From: Tubulanus polymorphus
Taxonomy: Eukaryota; Nemertea; Palaeonemertea; Tubulaniformes; Tubulanidae
Length of the DNA: 64,000 nucleotides
Reading direction: 5' to 3'
NCBI RefSeq assembly: GCF_964204645.1
Contig: NC_134029.1
Span: forward strand, 17,688,450-17,752,449
Shown here: positions 34,452-46,196 of the stretch, in pieces
Layout: each line of letters begins with the position of its first letter
Numbering within the stretch: position 1 is the stretch's first letter
Translations under genes and position numbers: made by a program
Notes under the pieces: model-generated
Seen by the model: only the letters and a program-made list of their open reading frames with translations
Database searches by the model: none
Told to the model about the DNA's origin: nothing

Positions 34452-34815
34452 CTCACAGCGAAAAAAAGTTATTCCAACTGCACGAAATATAACTGCTATC
34501 CCAATTCCTGCTTGTTTGAATAATAACTGTAAAATGCGGCAAACCACTACCGGGTATTCACTTTTCCGTTATACGTCGGACAAAACGTGAGAATCTGAAT
34601 TCAAAAGTTATGAATTATGGAATGAGTAACAAATCTCAAAGCTTTACTAATGATGCACTAAATACTTGCGCAGACGAGACTAAATACTTGCAAATCATGC
34701 GCAGACGACTTGACTCGACTCGTGCAGTTGACCGAGTAGATCAGCACCGATCGAGTTGGTTGAAAAACTCGTTTCAGTTTCACTTCAGTTTAGTTCATTT
34801 GCTCAACAATAAATA
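34452..34815 (-). other. 5' flank of fucosyltransferase copy 1
   Basis: 34452-34620 aligns with the 5' flank of copy 2 (48510-48680), so the duplicated segment includes upstream sequence. 34640-34760 has repeated GCGCAGACGA and GACTCGACTCG words. A solo repeat arm begins at 34816. Confidence 0.5.
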
Positions 34816-35088
34816 CAATAAAGAAGTTTCCAGTTTCTAGGCGCCATTTTGTGGCGGTCCCTCGAGGTCCCCGTTGTTGCGATAATTTGCGATCATTTTA
34901 AAAACATATGTTTAGATTGAGTGTCATATAGTTCTGCAGTCCCTTGCTTGATTAACTTGATTAATACACCATTTTAAAGGAAACTAAATGCAGGTTATTG
35001 CCGGTGATAATTGGATTTTTTGAACGCAACAATTGAGAGCAGTGACGATGTGAAACCAAGGACCGCATATTTTAACCGCGCGTCGAAA
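34816..35088. mobile_element. Solo arm of the 3.2-kb foldback family
   Basis: CAATAAAGAAGTTTCCAG through GGACCGCATATTTTAACCG is about 270 bp long and matches the outer arm at 23725-24000. The rest of the element is absent. Confidence 0.75.
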
Positions 35089-36299
35089 AAATTGATTCAT
35101 ATTATACAATTATACAAATACTAATAATTAATATAATAATAATAATTTCAAGCGAAGGCTGGTAAGCATTTGTTCAAAAATATAGATAACTTGATTAAAG
35201 TTTTTCTGTTTGAATTTAGTAGCAGCTGTAGGGTAACGTCAGTTGGGTGTCGCCATTTAGTAACTTGGGAGATTACTTCTTTGAACTTGAAAAAAGGGGC
35301 AAACCAAAAGAAAATGGAATTCATCTCCTACAGCTGCTAAATTACTCTGTCGACATATTCTGTCTTTCCGTTCAATCCGGTGCCATCTACCGGTCTCTAT
35401 AGGTAACCCGCACCGGTGATTCTAACAACGGAACCGACACTTTTGGTCTAACCGTAAAAGAAAAAGTTCAGTGATGGAAAATAAGCTCAGCAGTGACAAA
35501 TAGTCAAATTTCACCCCCTTCACGTGATTAATCGATGACCAAATATGTTCTACCGTGTACACTCAGCATTTGGCGTAAAACGAATTATCTCAGGATGCAT
35601 TCTCTTCAAAAGGGTAGCCTATTAGGAAAAGATTTACCCGGTAAAATCCTAATTTGTCCTAAACTATGTTCCAACGTTTATTTTGTAAATCATTCAACTA
35701 TCATCACTAACTGGTTAAGTTAGTTGAATTCACATAAAGATATTTCAGTAGGGACACTTCAATTTCACACCATTCAATGTCATAATGAAACACATTTCTT
35801 TGAAACTTGGTAGTTCTTAAGACTAGGTTTTGTTTCCGAAATTTACCAAATGTGCCAATTCTAATAATTCACTCATTCTCCTGATGAAACTTCTATACAT
35901 TAGAAGCGAAAGCTCGTGCGTCGAAATAAATAGTTAACCTTTAAAGTACTACTCGTCTCTTCATTTAAATTCAAATAATATAAGTCTTTATTGATTCTTT
36001 TATGTTGGAATATGCATAACTTTTTCTGGGCAAATTTTTATATTCTGTCAAGTCATGGGCTCTAAAACGATTTAGACATTAAAACGTTTTAGAGTCCATG
36101 GTCAAGGTATTTTGGCTATAACGAATATGATTAACTCCCTGGGGAAACGATGTTGCTTTTGAAAGATCTCTCCCATTGTGATCCCACCATTTAATTACTC
36201 ATTGTATAAACAACTCTCATAATTAAGCCTCGGACTCTTGAACGAATTCAGAGTCCATGCTTTAGTATAGGCTCTGATATAGAGCATATTGTCTTGATT
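35089..36299. other. Intergenic stretch with a hammerhead-like motif
   Basis: Mostly unrecognised AT-rich DNA. It contains the CTGATGA ... GAAA motif at 35881-35911. A short inverted CTCTAAAACG / CGTTTTAGAG pair lies near 36060-36095. Confidence 0.4.
35881..35911 (+). ncRNA. Hammerhead-like ribozyme core (partial)
   Basis: CTGATGA, then a perfect six-pair stem (CTTCTA / TAGAAG), then GAAA: the CUGANGA-stem II-GAAA half of a hammerhead. The matching stem III strand and NUH cleavage site are not found nearby, so activity is doubtful. The block continues GCTCGTGCGTCGAAATAAA, a repeat also seen decayed at 50165-50240 (-). Confidence 0.35.
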
Positions 36300-36485
36300 T
36301 ATAGAATAGAATATGTTTTATTGCTCGACAAAATACAATTGCTTAGAGCACAAAAACAAAATCAACATCTATAACAATTACAATAATTAATGCGGTTCAC
36401 AATTAACAGGTAATTAACATACATAGACGCACATACACATACAGATACAAAATCAAAAACATAAAACAACATATACAAAAATGGT

Positions 36486-37324
36486 CTAGAGAAATTTAGA
36501 AGCAGTTTTGATAAATTTGGTGAGTTGATTAAGCTGCTTCCCTTTAGTTTTCATTAGTTGGGTAAATTTGTAAACGCTTGGTCTAGTTCTGAAAAATGGT
36601 TTTAAACAATGAGTGCGGATGTTTCGGAAAAAAGGGCATTTAATGTCGTGATGAAATTCGTCCTCAACATCTTCAGTGTCACAGAGACTACAAATTCTTT
36701 CCTCCCTGGGGGTTCGATTGTATCTTCCGGTTTCTATGGGTAATTTGTGGTTTGAGCAACGGAAGCGGCAGAAAATTATTCATAGGTCCGATGGTAATGT
36801 GGTGAGGTATTCTTCAAAGCCCCATTCACTTTTGAAATGTTTATAATATATAGCTGTGTAAGAGTTGTTTAGGGATTCGTGCCAAAGTTGCTGATCTGTA
36901 AAAACTAATCTGTTAAGCGTTGCTGTACGGTGGAAGCATAAATATTTAAATTTGAGGTATTCTGTGTATACCATATTTCGCCCAACCCATTGGTTTCTAG
37001 AACATTTCGTATAAAGACAAGCCATTTACTAGTGTTCCTGTCAGTTAAAAATTGACGGTACAGGCTTTTATACACATACGATGATAATCTGTTAGTATTC
37101 AACAGGTTTCTCCAGAAATTAAGCATTCTGCTCTTAAAGGTAATTGAAAGAGGGAATCGTCCTAGTTCACCATAAACAAAAAACTTGGTGTTGATCTTTT
37201 TAATTTTAACAGGTACTTGAAAAAGGTTAATTGGACTCTTTCTAGCCGGTTTAATAAAGAATAATAAGTGTAGAGACAAAATACTTATTCTAGGGGTACG
37301 AGTCAGTTGATTGAATTCGGTCAT
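36486..37324 (-). pseudogene. LINE ORF2 C-terminal region
   Basis: Contains FVYGELGRFPLSI and SRMLNFWRNLLN, then a Cys/His-bearing segment, as in the post-RT region of invertebrate LINE polyproteins. It ends at a TAG (36486-36488). At least one frame change occurs near 36900-37000. It is separated from the RT core by the MULE-derived insertion. Confidence 0.75.
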
Positions 37325-37394
37325 TTAAACTAGCCTACTTGCTAAATAAAGAGTGGCCACTGTTGAAAATGAATAATCAGAATCAGAACAATTA

Positions 37395-37829
37395 GTGAAC
37401 TATTTTGACACAACTTATGTTACTGGAATATACCGAGAGCGACGAGCTCGTGATGTTGATATGCGCATAAACATTAGAAGGGTGCCACCTCGTTACCCGC
37501 CGGCAAAGTGGAATGTTAATACAGCAACATTAAACAACGACCCAAGAACGAATAACGTCTGTAAAGGATGGAATAACCGTTTCCGAAACCTAGTTGGACA
37601 TAACCATCCATCGATATGGCGATCGATCCGATCCCTTCAACTCGAGGCCTCTGTAACATCAACGAGAATTGCCCAACATTATGTTGGGAATGAAACGCAA
37701 CGCAGAGTAAGGAATGTGCACCGTCAACAACAGGAGCGCCTACGTAACCTATGCATCAGATACAGAGATGGTGATGTTGAAATTGAGGCATTTCTCCGTG
37801 GTGTTGGTCACAATATTCACCTCGGATAA
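37395..37829 (+). pseudogene. C-terminus of a MULE (FLYWCH-associated) transposase
   Basis: About 144 residues resembling the end of metazoan Mutator-like transposases: a YFDTTYVTG block, PRTNNVCKGWNNRFRNLVG, HPSIWRSIRSLQLE, then a basic helix and QQQERLRN. The catalytic DDE part and the FLYWCH finger are absent. The segment is open to its stop, but there is no start or upstream exon, so it is a truncated copy. Confidence 0.75.
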
Positions 37830-38056
37830 TCTGTGAAATTTAACAAGCTACGTGCATAAAAATGACATTATTATGTGACTTAGCATATACGACATGCAAG
37901 CTACATGCATCAAAAATGTGACTATCATAATTTTGAAATTCACTATAAAAACTATGGTTTAAAAGTAAAAATAAAATATGTAATGTACTTATGTATTCCT
38001 TAATAATGTTGTAAAAAAAGTTAATTTTTTCTACTCTAGTTTTATAGAAAAGTGGA

Positions 38057-38186
38057 TATGGGGGAATTCTTACCAGGGGGGATTTTTACCTAGGGGGGAT
38101 TTTTACCGGGGGGATTTTTACCTGGGGGGATTTTTACCTTGTGGGATTTTTACCGGGGGGATATTTACCGGGGGGATTTTTACCTA
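38057..38186 (+). repeat. Tandem array of GGGGGATTTTTACC monomers
   Basis: Seven to eight imperfect monomers of 15-19 bp, right-hand orientation. The right boundary abuts LINE sequence. Confidence 0.9.
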
Positions 38187-39068
38187 AATTCGTTTCTATT
38201 GAATCTATACATAAAGATAAACTTCCATTGTTACGGAAAAATATACCTAAGTATTTAAAACAATCCACCAGTTCTATTTTGTTACCGTCTATGTAAAACT
38301 CTGGGGGGTTGCGACGCATTCTTTTCTGAAAGATAATTACTTAAGTTTTTTCCAAATGGATTTCTAGTCTCCAAAGTTGGCAGTAGTCAAATAGCACGTC
38401 CATTTCATATTGTAAACTCTCCGGGCTTTCTGCTAGAAGCACAGCATCATCGGCATAAAATAAGGCAAAAAGATTAAACCAGAAATCTAAGTTTTCTTGG
38501 TCATGAAATAAATTAATGCCATCACATTGATTTTCCGATAGGTATGATTCCATATCATTCAAATAAATTGAGAAAAGGATTGGGGAAAGGTTTTCAACTT
38601 GCCGCAATCCTTAAAACTCTGACCTTTAAAATAATCAGACCGTATTCCATCTACACGAACACACGACTTGGCATTTTGATAGATATTAGTAATTACCCGA
38701 ATGATCTTCCCTGTTACACCCATGCTTATGATTTTGTGCCATAACGCTTTTCTCCAGATCGAGTCGAAAGCTTTACAATATAGTCGATAAAGACACAATA
38801 GAGCCTTTTATTACTAGCCAGGAATATATCAATTATTGACTTTAATGAAAAAATATGATCAAGCACCGAGTGCCCCTTTCTGAAACCGGCTTAGTTCTTC
38901 AGCAAAAGATCGTTCATTTCTAAGTAGGCCGTAAGGCGGTCATTAATTAGGCTAGAAAATAACTTTCCTTGGCAGCTAAGGAGGGTAATCCCTCTATAGT
39001 TGTCAGGGTTTGTAACGTCACCTTTCTGTTTATAAATGGGGGTGATAGTGCCAATACTCCAAGCGTCG
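38187..39068 (-). pseudogene. LINE reverse-transcriptase core
   Basis: Shows YRGITLLSCQGKLFSSLIN, KAFDSIWRKALWHKI, LSPILFSIYLND and the catalytic FYADDAVLLAES, in the order expected for a reverse transcriptase. Frames shift at about 38890 and 38600. Truncated on the left by the array. Confidence 0.85.
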
Positions 39069-39069
39069 G

Positions 39070-39178
39070 GGTCCAGTTCCACAGTTCTGAGTTAAGATTT
39101 GACCCTGGGTTAAAAAATTGAAAATGAACTAAGTTTAACTCAGAGTTTACTCTAACTCACAACTGTGGAACTGGGTCC
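39070..39178. mobile_element. Palindromic MITE inside the LINE
   Basis: GTCCAGTTCCACAGTT and AACTGTGGAACTGGGTCC are inverted; AACTCAGAGTTTACTC mirrors the inner left side. The insertion splits the LINE between GDIP and DAWSIG. The rest of the insert (39179-39492) has three GAGCTAGACAAAAGA-like repeats at 39294-39350. Confidence 0.7.
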
Positions 39179-39489
39179 TGGTGATTGATCGCCTCTATAT
39201 ACGGATGGAACTTCTCCAAAATAAATCTAACAAACTAGGCGATCTCATGGGATCTAACGTCTGAACCGATGGCTGCCAAGTTCTGAGCAAAATAGAGCTA
39301 GACAAAAGAGAGCTTGACAAAAGAGAGCTAGACAAAAGAGAGAGCGAGAGTCGTGTGCCTCTGGGTTTTATACCCAGCAGAACCAGACGACCACGTCGAC
39401 CATACAACCAGTGTACAGGACTTTGACCTATCAGATCATATTTCCTGAGCACTCGTCATACGGAACAGTATTGTCTATGAATTTGTCTA

Positions 39490-39610
<121 letters not shown>

Positions 39611-39618
39611 AATTAAAT

Positions 39619-39996
39619 TTAGTTAACTATCACTGGTATATCCCCAGTATCTAGAATGTTGTTAAATAATAGGACCAATGTAGGCGATATGAAAGCATGA
39701 GATGCCTTAAGAATTTCATTTGTAATTTGGTCTATTGCTGGCGCTTTGTTGTTTTTCAACCTTTTTATTAATGACTTCGTCTTCTGTAAAGTGGCTATTA
39801 AGTAATTCGTCACCGTCTAGAGTATAATCACTAACGTTTAACAAAGCATCAGGCAAATTCTACCCGTCTACAGGATTTTGTTAAGATCAACATAGAAACT
39901 AAAGAGATCTTCCAATGAGGCACTACATGTGAATGGTTTATCTTTTTAAAAAAAGTTCCAATAGTTTTTTGGTTCTTGACGCTTCATTTGTCTGAG
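39619..39996 (-). pseudogene. LINE RT N-terminal part
   Basis: RQMKRQEPKNYWNFF, then RLKNNKAPAIDQITNEILK, typical of LINE RT domain 0/1. It continues beyond the MITE at 39997-40242. Confidence 0.75.
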
Positions 39997-40242
39997 TATG
40001 ATAAGATAAAAACCCACTATTTAAAAATTAAAAGAAATCTAAAATCGAGAATTTATTTATTGAAACAATTTGAAATATAAGAACACGACGTTGATCACAC
40101 CTGACGATGATCTCTAGTGTGAGATCGAAACGTCGTGTTCTTATATTTTAAATTGTTTCAATAAATAAATTCTCGATTTTAGCCCTTTTAATTTTTAAAT
40201 AGTGGGTTTTTATCTTATCATCTGTTCACAACGTTTGAGTGT
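39997..40242. mobile_element. Palindromic MITE, GATAAGATAAAAACCCACT family
   Basis: The left arm (GATAAGATAAAAACCCACT, then TCTAAAATCGAGAATTTATT) is mirrored on the right. The centre holds the hammerhead-like motif. The right end adds CATCTGTTCACAACG-TTTGAGTG, whose inverse heads the other copies. It interrupts the LINE. Confidence 0.8.
40081..40140 (+). ncRNA. Hammerhead-like ribozyme motif at MITE centre
   Basis: CTGACGA (40101-40107, fits CUGANGA), perfect stem II GATCTC/GAGATC, GAAA (40127-40130), and a ten-pair outer stem GAACACGACG/CGTCGTGTTC in stem III position, followed by a usable GUU. Stem I is only 8 nt (GATCACAC) and would not pair well, so cleavage is uncertain. Confidence 0.4.
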
Positions 40243-40899
40243 GTGTGAGTATGTTGTTAGTATTTCGTACTTTCTTCTTTTTGTTAGTTCTGATGACTTT
40301 CTTATATTGTCTACAGGCCCTATTCATTTCTACCTTACTATGGCAGGTTCTCGCACTTTTATACCTACGTTTCATGGTACGGTAATTTCTCCTAGATTTT
40401 ATAAACTCGGGGCTAAAGGATTTTTACTATTTCGTTTCAAATTGGTTTGGCTTTTTTTCTTTTTCACAACCATGACGGAGGCTGCAGTGCCGACAATGAT
40501 GTCAGATAAAATATTACTTGCGTCGCTAGCACCAATTGTTGTATTTATGAGGCTCGTATTAAGTTCGTTTAACCGGAGACTATTGTTTTGTATAAGTTCG
40601 TTTTTAAAAATATCAACTTTTTCATTTTCCCAATTAATCTTTTCAATTTTTTGTGGGTTTAACAAGCTAGGCTGCTTAGGTATAGTTCCTATTAATTCAC
40701 CCTTTTTGAACCGGCAACTAGTTGGCGCATGAACATCGGAAAAGAGTTTGTCAAAATCTTCTACTTTGAAGTCGAGAACAGTGCTAAAAATATTGGCTGA
40801 TCCAATGAAATAATCAACTAGGTGCTTTGATTCCCCTTTAAAACAGGTACACCTTCCAATGTTGTTATCGCTACAGACTCGGCCATTTAAGATAAACAA
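40243..40899 (-). pseudogene. LINE endonuclease-RT linker
   Basis: Charged linker (KKGELIGTIPKQP, EKINWENEKVDIFKN) and, after a frameshift near 40400, a YRTMKRRYKSART-type basic segment. This matches the usual region between endonuclease and RT. The plus-strand open frame here is a shadow. Confidence 0.7.
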
Positions 40900-40908
40900 A
40901 TTGCATAG

Positions 40909-41271
40909 TTAACATAACTCGATCAATCTATACCCGTAGTTATATATTCCGAGATCCGTATTGCTTCTATTCCGGATTCCTAGTCTATCAAGCTCCACTA
41001 AAGCAGCGGTTTCATCATCAAAAATAGCACCCATGCCTAGTTCCTCAATTAAAGATTCGTCGTGGTTTATAAAATCAGGTAAGGTTTTAGTATACGCATT
41101 GAAGTCCCCAGTTATGAGAACTAAATTATCAGCATTTAAGACCTGTGACAATTCATTATTTAAGTCATCGAAAAGTTCGATTCCTCCATATCGGCTGGTT
41201 TCTGGTGGTAGGTATTTACCGGCAAATAATACGTTCTTATCGGTGCCCCATAAAACCTTGTCAAACTCCAA
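40909..41271 (-). pseudogene. LINE apurinic-like endonuclease fragment
   Basis: FAGKYLPPETSRYGG and LVLITGDFNAYT, the conserved GDFN motif of the APE-type nuclease. The N-terminal catalytic part is missing or out of frame. Confidence 0.8.
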
Positions 41272-41389
41272 CGACTTGTCACTTAAAGTTTTTGGCTCCT
41301 CGGGATCCTATGCAGTAAGTTCAAGTTATACTCGGGCACTTTCAATGGCTTCACTAACCGGTTCAGCAGGGCTTAATACGCGAGTCGTC

Positions 41390-42284
41390 TCAGCTTGCTG
41401 CGTGGTTGTAAGTCCTCGTCTGTTGGGGCAGTTGATTTTCGAGATGTATGTCCTTGTGTCTCGTTGACATTGGCGTTCGGCTTACGGGCAATGTGTTCAT
41501 TTGTCTATGGTTCATGTTGTTTAGCTGCACCATCTTTTGGGATAATTCGTCAATTGGCCGCGATGCGATAGTTCTGTCCATTCGGAATATTTCGCAAATA
41601 GAATTTCGCATTTAATTCGACGATTCTCTCTGTGCGAACGCAATTTTGACAAGACCAGGTCTATTTCGTACGTGGGAGGTTAATTTTAGTGCCTCAGTTA
41701 CTACTGGCACGTCTTCATGTTCCGCGTATAACGATTTTACGAGGTCTTTGGCAATTTCTAGAGTTTTTTCAGCATTTCTTTCGAAAACCTGGCTAGCGAA
41801 CCGGTCTTTTGGTCACTGGAACGTTCCGCCCCACCAGCGCGCAGCTTATGGAGTACCGCCTGGTGAATTGTGTTCGCTCGCTCGATGTTTACTATACGTG
41901 GCTCTAGTTTGCCTATGTTTGAACCGAGATTGTCAATTTCCTCACTGATCATTTTAGCTTTTTGATCAATTTTTGTTTGCACTCATTTCAATAGTTCCCG
42001 TTTCAGCTTAGACATTTCGGATCGCACATAGCTGCCAAGGTCCTCTTGGCCTTTCTTTATTTGTCGGGTTTCTTTTAGAAGATCGTACATCGTTACTTCT
42101 GTGGTGGAGTCGAAAACGTCACTCATATCATGTTCCTCTGCACCCTCTGCGCCCTCGAACAATCGTCGATTTCATCTCCTCCACCCTTTGTTGTTTTACT
42201 TGGAGGTGGTGAGATACCTTCCGATCCTCGAGATCCAGCAGACCCTCTGGATTTTCTCTTCTTTTTACGCTTAGACGGAGCCAT
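41390..42284 (-). pseudogene. LINE ORF1 remnant
   Basis: Starts at an ATG at 42284 with a lysine/arginine/serine-rich N-terminus (MAPSKRKKKRKSRG). After a frame change there is a coiled-coil (IDQKAKMISEEIDNLGSNIG) broken by an in-frame stop. Degenerate but positioned as ORF1. Confidence 0.65.
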
Positions 42285-42355
42285 GCTAACGTACGTCCGT
42301 TCAGTTCAGTGGAACGATATTCAATTTTAGAATGTATGCATAAACTCGGGTTAGC

Positions 42356-43078
42356 GGTAAAAATCCCCTAGGTAAAACTCCCCCAGGTAAAAAAATCCCC
42401 TGAGAAAAATCACGTCGGTAAAAATCCCCAATTCTTCAAAGTAGGTAAAAATTCCTATCCTTTTGAATGTTGTGTAAGTAGATACAATCTTAAGGTCAAT
42501 TAATTCATATCATAGATACATATATCCAATTTATTCATATTTTACTGTGGGACACCATACGGATATCATGAGCATACCAACTATAGTTTAAACTTTTTGA
42601 ATTAAAACATACTACAAATTAAATAGTTCATTAATACTAAATTAGTACCGTACTTAAAGTTATCGCAGTTAATGAAAGGGTTCATCGCACATTTCAAATA
42701 TATTACACTTGCTTGCATCTAAAATATTTCAAATTAAAAGTTCATTATTGCTTATTATTCATGGCATCGCACAGCTCAAATATACCACAAATTAACAAGA
42801 TTTCACAGTTCAAAAATATTCCAGCTCGAAATTTAAGATATTAACAAAAATAAATTCATCATTCTTATTAATTCTTACAATATATTTTATTCTAAGAGTT
42901 TGCTTAAAAATTTATCCCAACGAAAGATTTCATTGTGCAGTTCAAACATATTTCAGTCTCATGGCAAATGAATAAAATTGGAGAAACATTTTTCTTTGAA
43001 ATGTTCTTGAAAATCGTCAAGTGGGGATTTTTACCTACTTTGAATATTTGGGGATTTTTACCTAGGGGATTTTTACCT
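42356..43078. mobile_element. Foldback element, GGTAAAAATCCCC arrays
   Basis: Left array 42356-42459 (GGTAAAAATCCCC orientation), right array 43022-43078 (GGGGATTTTTACC). The AT-rich interior is also part of a larger inverted repeat: about 42585-42810 mirrors 43140-43385 (AGTTCATTAATACTAAA). No ORF. Confidence 0.7.
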
Positions 43079-43450
43079 AAACCATAAACTCTAGGCTGCA
43101 AAGAAATACGTTTTCAGCGGCTCTAATCTACGAGCAATTATCTGAACAATATAACTCATTTTAACTTGTGGTATATTTCACTGCGCTATGCGTTAAAATA
43201 TTAGAAATAATGAACTTTTAATTTGGAATATCTTAAACACGAGCTTGTATTATATTCTAATTGTGCGATTAACTCTTTTTAACTTGCGAGGCTGCTTGCG
43301 AGCGATATGAACTGTGCGATAACTTTAAGCATTATTTTAGTATTAATGAACTGTTAATTTGTCGTATTTTCAAATTTCATTTGTACAATAATAAGTTCTC
43401 TCATGATATGGATTCGATTTACGTATCAATATTTTCATGTTGACGGGGGC

Positions 43451-43479
43451 CTGAAGATGGCTAATAGCATTAGCCGAAA
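43451..43479 (+). ncRNA. Hammerhead-like ribozyme core (partial)
   Basis: CTGAAGA (fits CUGANGA), a perfect seven-pair stem (GGCTAAT/ATTAGCC), then GAAA directly. Stem III and the cleavage triplet are not identifiable upstream. Confidence 0.35.
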
Positions 43480-43833
43480 CGTTGATGGTAATCATTTCGA
43501 TATAAACCTTTTGATTTTAGCTGAATTCATTGTGGGATTTCTCTCGTTATTCATCATACACGGATATTGTGTATTTTCTCGTCTCATTTCCATGTTGGTT
43601 TTGAACAACTTAGATTTCATGATAATACCTTATTAACTTTAGATGACAGTAATACCTTTAATTATATGTAAAATATGATCACTGCTGAACGTGTAATAAG
43701 GAATATATATTTACTCCAGTGACAATATTTTGATTCAAAGATTTAATTCAATCATCTAGTCTCAGTCTGTATAGTAAAAATTCTATCTGTAAAGAGTCAT
43801 AATGAGATTTTGCGCTATAGAAAAATAAATTCT

Positions 43834-43914
43834 ATTATTATCATCATCGTCATCATCATCATTATTATTATCATTATCATTATTATTATTATCATTATTA
43901 TTATTATTATTATA
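43834..43914. repeat. Trinucleotide ATT/ATC repeat
   Basis: About 27 units of ATT with interspersed ATC. The isoleucine-rich frame is an artefact. Confidence 0.95.
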
Positions 43915-43992
43915 AAACTTCTGGCTAACCAAGAGCTAACCGAATGCCGGTATATAGAAGGTGGTCGCTTGAAAATTAGTTATTTTTACGCA

Positions 43993-44451
43993 AATATCCC
44001 CCATAGGTAAAATCCCCTCCGGTAAAAATCCCCCCAAATTTGATTTCACAACAATATTCAACAAAATTCTTCAATATTCTTACGTTGAAAAAATTTCTGA
44101 TTTTCCGTGATTTTTTTCACAATATTCACCTTAGATAATCAATGACTTTGACCAAGCTACGTGCATAAAAATGACATTATTCTGTGACTTTTAGCTAGCA
44201 ACAGCTGAACATTTCTATGAAGAAATCTAGTTCAAAAGTAATAGCAAAATATATGTGTACCTATCTATGTACTAAGTATTATTGTGAAAAGTATTATCTG
44301 TTTTCATTTCGGTTTTTTACTTAAATTTGATAGAAAAATGAAATTGGGAGATTTTAACCAGGGGGATTTTTAACATGGGGATTTTTACCTGGGGGATTTT
44401 TACCGCGTGGGATTTTTACTGGGGGGATATTTACCGGGGGGATTTTTACCT
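43993..44451 (+). mobile_element. Compact foldback copy carrying MULE transposase end
   Basis: Left array GGTAAAATCCCCTCC (43993-44036), about 300 bp interior, right array GGGGGATTTTTACC (44345-44451). The interior from about 44085 matches the last transposase codons and 3' flank at 37790-37900 (CACAATATTCACCT, AGCTACGTGCATAAAAATGA). It looks like a deletion derivative keeping both ends. Confidence 0.75.
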
Positions 44452-44607
44452 ACATTCAACCGATTCGTATCCCAAGAATGAGAATTGTATCTAACCACAG
44501 TAATTATTCCTCATCAAACGTTCGGTCATCATATTGTACATCTATACATCATTACTATCATCTTCAGGTAATAGAAGTGCAATAAAATCTAGAATATGAT
44601 TTGAGTA

Positions 44608-44640
44608 TTTGGGGATATTTACCAAGGGGATTTTTACCTA
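44608..44640 (+). repeat. Terminal-array fragment
   Basis: Two GGGGATTTTTACC-type monomers. The following 400 bp (44641-45070) show nothing recognised. Confidence 0.7.
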
Positions 44641-45073
44641 CAACCATCTCCAGCATGTACTAGCGCTGACGCTATGGGATAAAACCTAGTCTCGATCCAT
44701 TGCCTAAAAATGGAGTGGGTACATTCATTCAGATCAGGACTAAATACGCTTATAATGGATATCTTGCATTATATCATTTTACATAACGGGTGTCTTATAG
44801 GCCTGGTTTTACTTGTACATTGTTCATCAATTAATTAAACATCCCAAGTAACTTCTTAATTGTGTAGCCTTTACTTATGGCTTAATCACTGATGTTCAAT
44901 AGCTAGTCGGCTATAGAAAGACTAACCCGATAAAATTCCGTTAACCGTTCGTCCAGAGTCGAACACTCGCGCGTTAATTCGATACGATTTTAAAGAAAGA
45001 AAATTATTGCATGAAATCTAGTTTTCGTATCAATCGGCGTCCAATCTCATAAACCATCCTAAACACGAATGTA

Positions 45074-45180
45074 GGAAAAATGGCCAAGGAAAAAATGGCC
45101 AGGAAAAGATTGCCAAGGAAAGAATGGCCAAGGTATTTTCCTAGGAAAAAATGGCCACGGAAAAAAAATGCCAAGGAAAA
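45074..45180. repeat. Tandem array of AAATGGCCAAGGAA monomers
   Basis: Seven imperfect monomers of 13-16 bp. No inverted partner seen in the window, so possibly one end of another foldback element. Confidence 0.8.
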
Positions 45181-45486
45181 TTTATGAGAACTACTCACAA
45201 TGTTAATAAACATTAAGCTTTCAATTTAATGACATCATTTATTTTTCATCGGGCTAAAAACAATTAAAATCGGTATAATGAGTTCAGAAATTTGATGAAC
45301 TTACATTTAATTTCATTACATATAATGGATATATAAGAACTATCATGAAAGAACTATAATGCAAGTGGGCAATGGATAAACTTAATAATAAACTTAATAA
45401 ATTAACTAAATTAATATTTCAAAACATCTAAGTAAGCTATTAGGGCACAGACTGTCTTATCAAAGGTAAGTGCATTGAAAGAATCC

Positions 45487-46196
45487 AGGTAATAATGCCA
45501 GAGGTAAAAATGCCATAGGTAATAATGCCAGAAGTAAAAATTCCAGAGGAAAAATCACACCATAGGTAAAAATGCCAGAGGTAAAAATGCCAGAAGGAAA
45601 TATGAGGAAAATTAAGTGAAGAATTTATTAACATTGGACCTGAAAATTCTTATTTTCACTAGATTTTACGTAATGAATGCACAGTTTAGAACATATTCCT
45701 ATTATAATACAAATCTAAAAAAAGGAATGAAAAATTTGTAGAATAAAGAGAACCACAAATCTATAAAATAAAGTCTAAGTCTAAACATAAGCAATAAAAT
45801 CATTGAAATTATTGATATTTATATTTTGAGATCATTGAAAATTAACACATATTCTAATATAATTGTAATCAGAAAGGGAACATAATCATGATATATAACA
45901 CATTTCTAAATTAATGAATATCAACAAATGAATGCACGGAGTTCACATATTGAATGCACAGTTTAGATAAAGCATATTTCTAGGTATAATAATAGGTATG
46001 GTAATTAAAACAGAAAATTAAGTTTTTGACGAGTAAGTATGCTCTAATTCATAACATCAAAGCAACAATTCGATTCAAATTGATACGCTTTTTTTTATAA
46101 TCATTGAATCAATTTACCCTTCAGGCATTTTTACCTTTGGCATTTTTACTTCTGCCATTATTACCTATGGCATTTTTACCTCTGGCATTATTACCG
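45487..46196. mobile_element. Foldback element, GGTAAAAATGCCAGA arrays
   Basis: Left array 45487-45598 (GGTAAAAATGCCAGA monomers), right array 46121-46196 (GGCATTTTTACCTCT, inverse). The 520-bp interior is AT-rich and noncoding. Confidence 0.8.

Larger units (their letters stand above)
37330..38186 (+). mobile_element. MULE fragment: transposase end, 3' flank and terminal array
   Basis: Transposase C-terminus, about 220 bp of noncoding DNA (AGCTACGTGCATAAAAATGA at about 37846), then an array of GGGGGGATTTTTACC monomers. The same order is found at 44085-44451, so array and transposase end belong to one element. The left end is missing. It is inserted within the LINE. Confidence 0.7.
43081..43990. 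other. Intergenic stretch between foldback elements
   Basis: 43140-43385 is the inverted arm paired with 42585-42810. 43451-43479 holds a hammerhead-like core and 43834-43914 an ATT/ATC repeat. Confidence 0.5.

Noticed and set aside
37395-37829. Functional domesticated gene from the MULE transposase
   Set aside because: No start, no catalytic domain, and it sits inside an insertion in a dead LINE.
40202-41467. Long plus-strand frames of 168-176 residues
   Set aside because: They are shadows of the minus-strand LINE, which has real motifs (GDFN, YADD) in the other direction.
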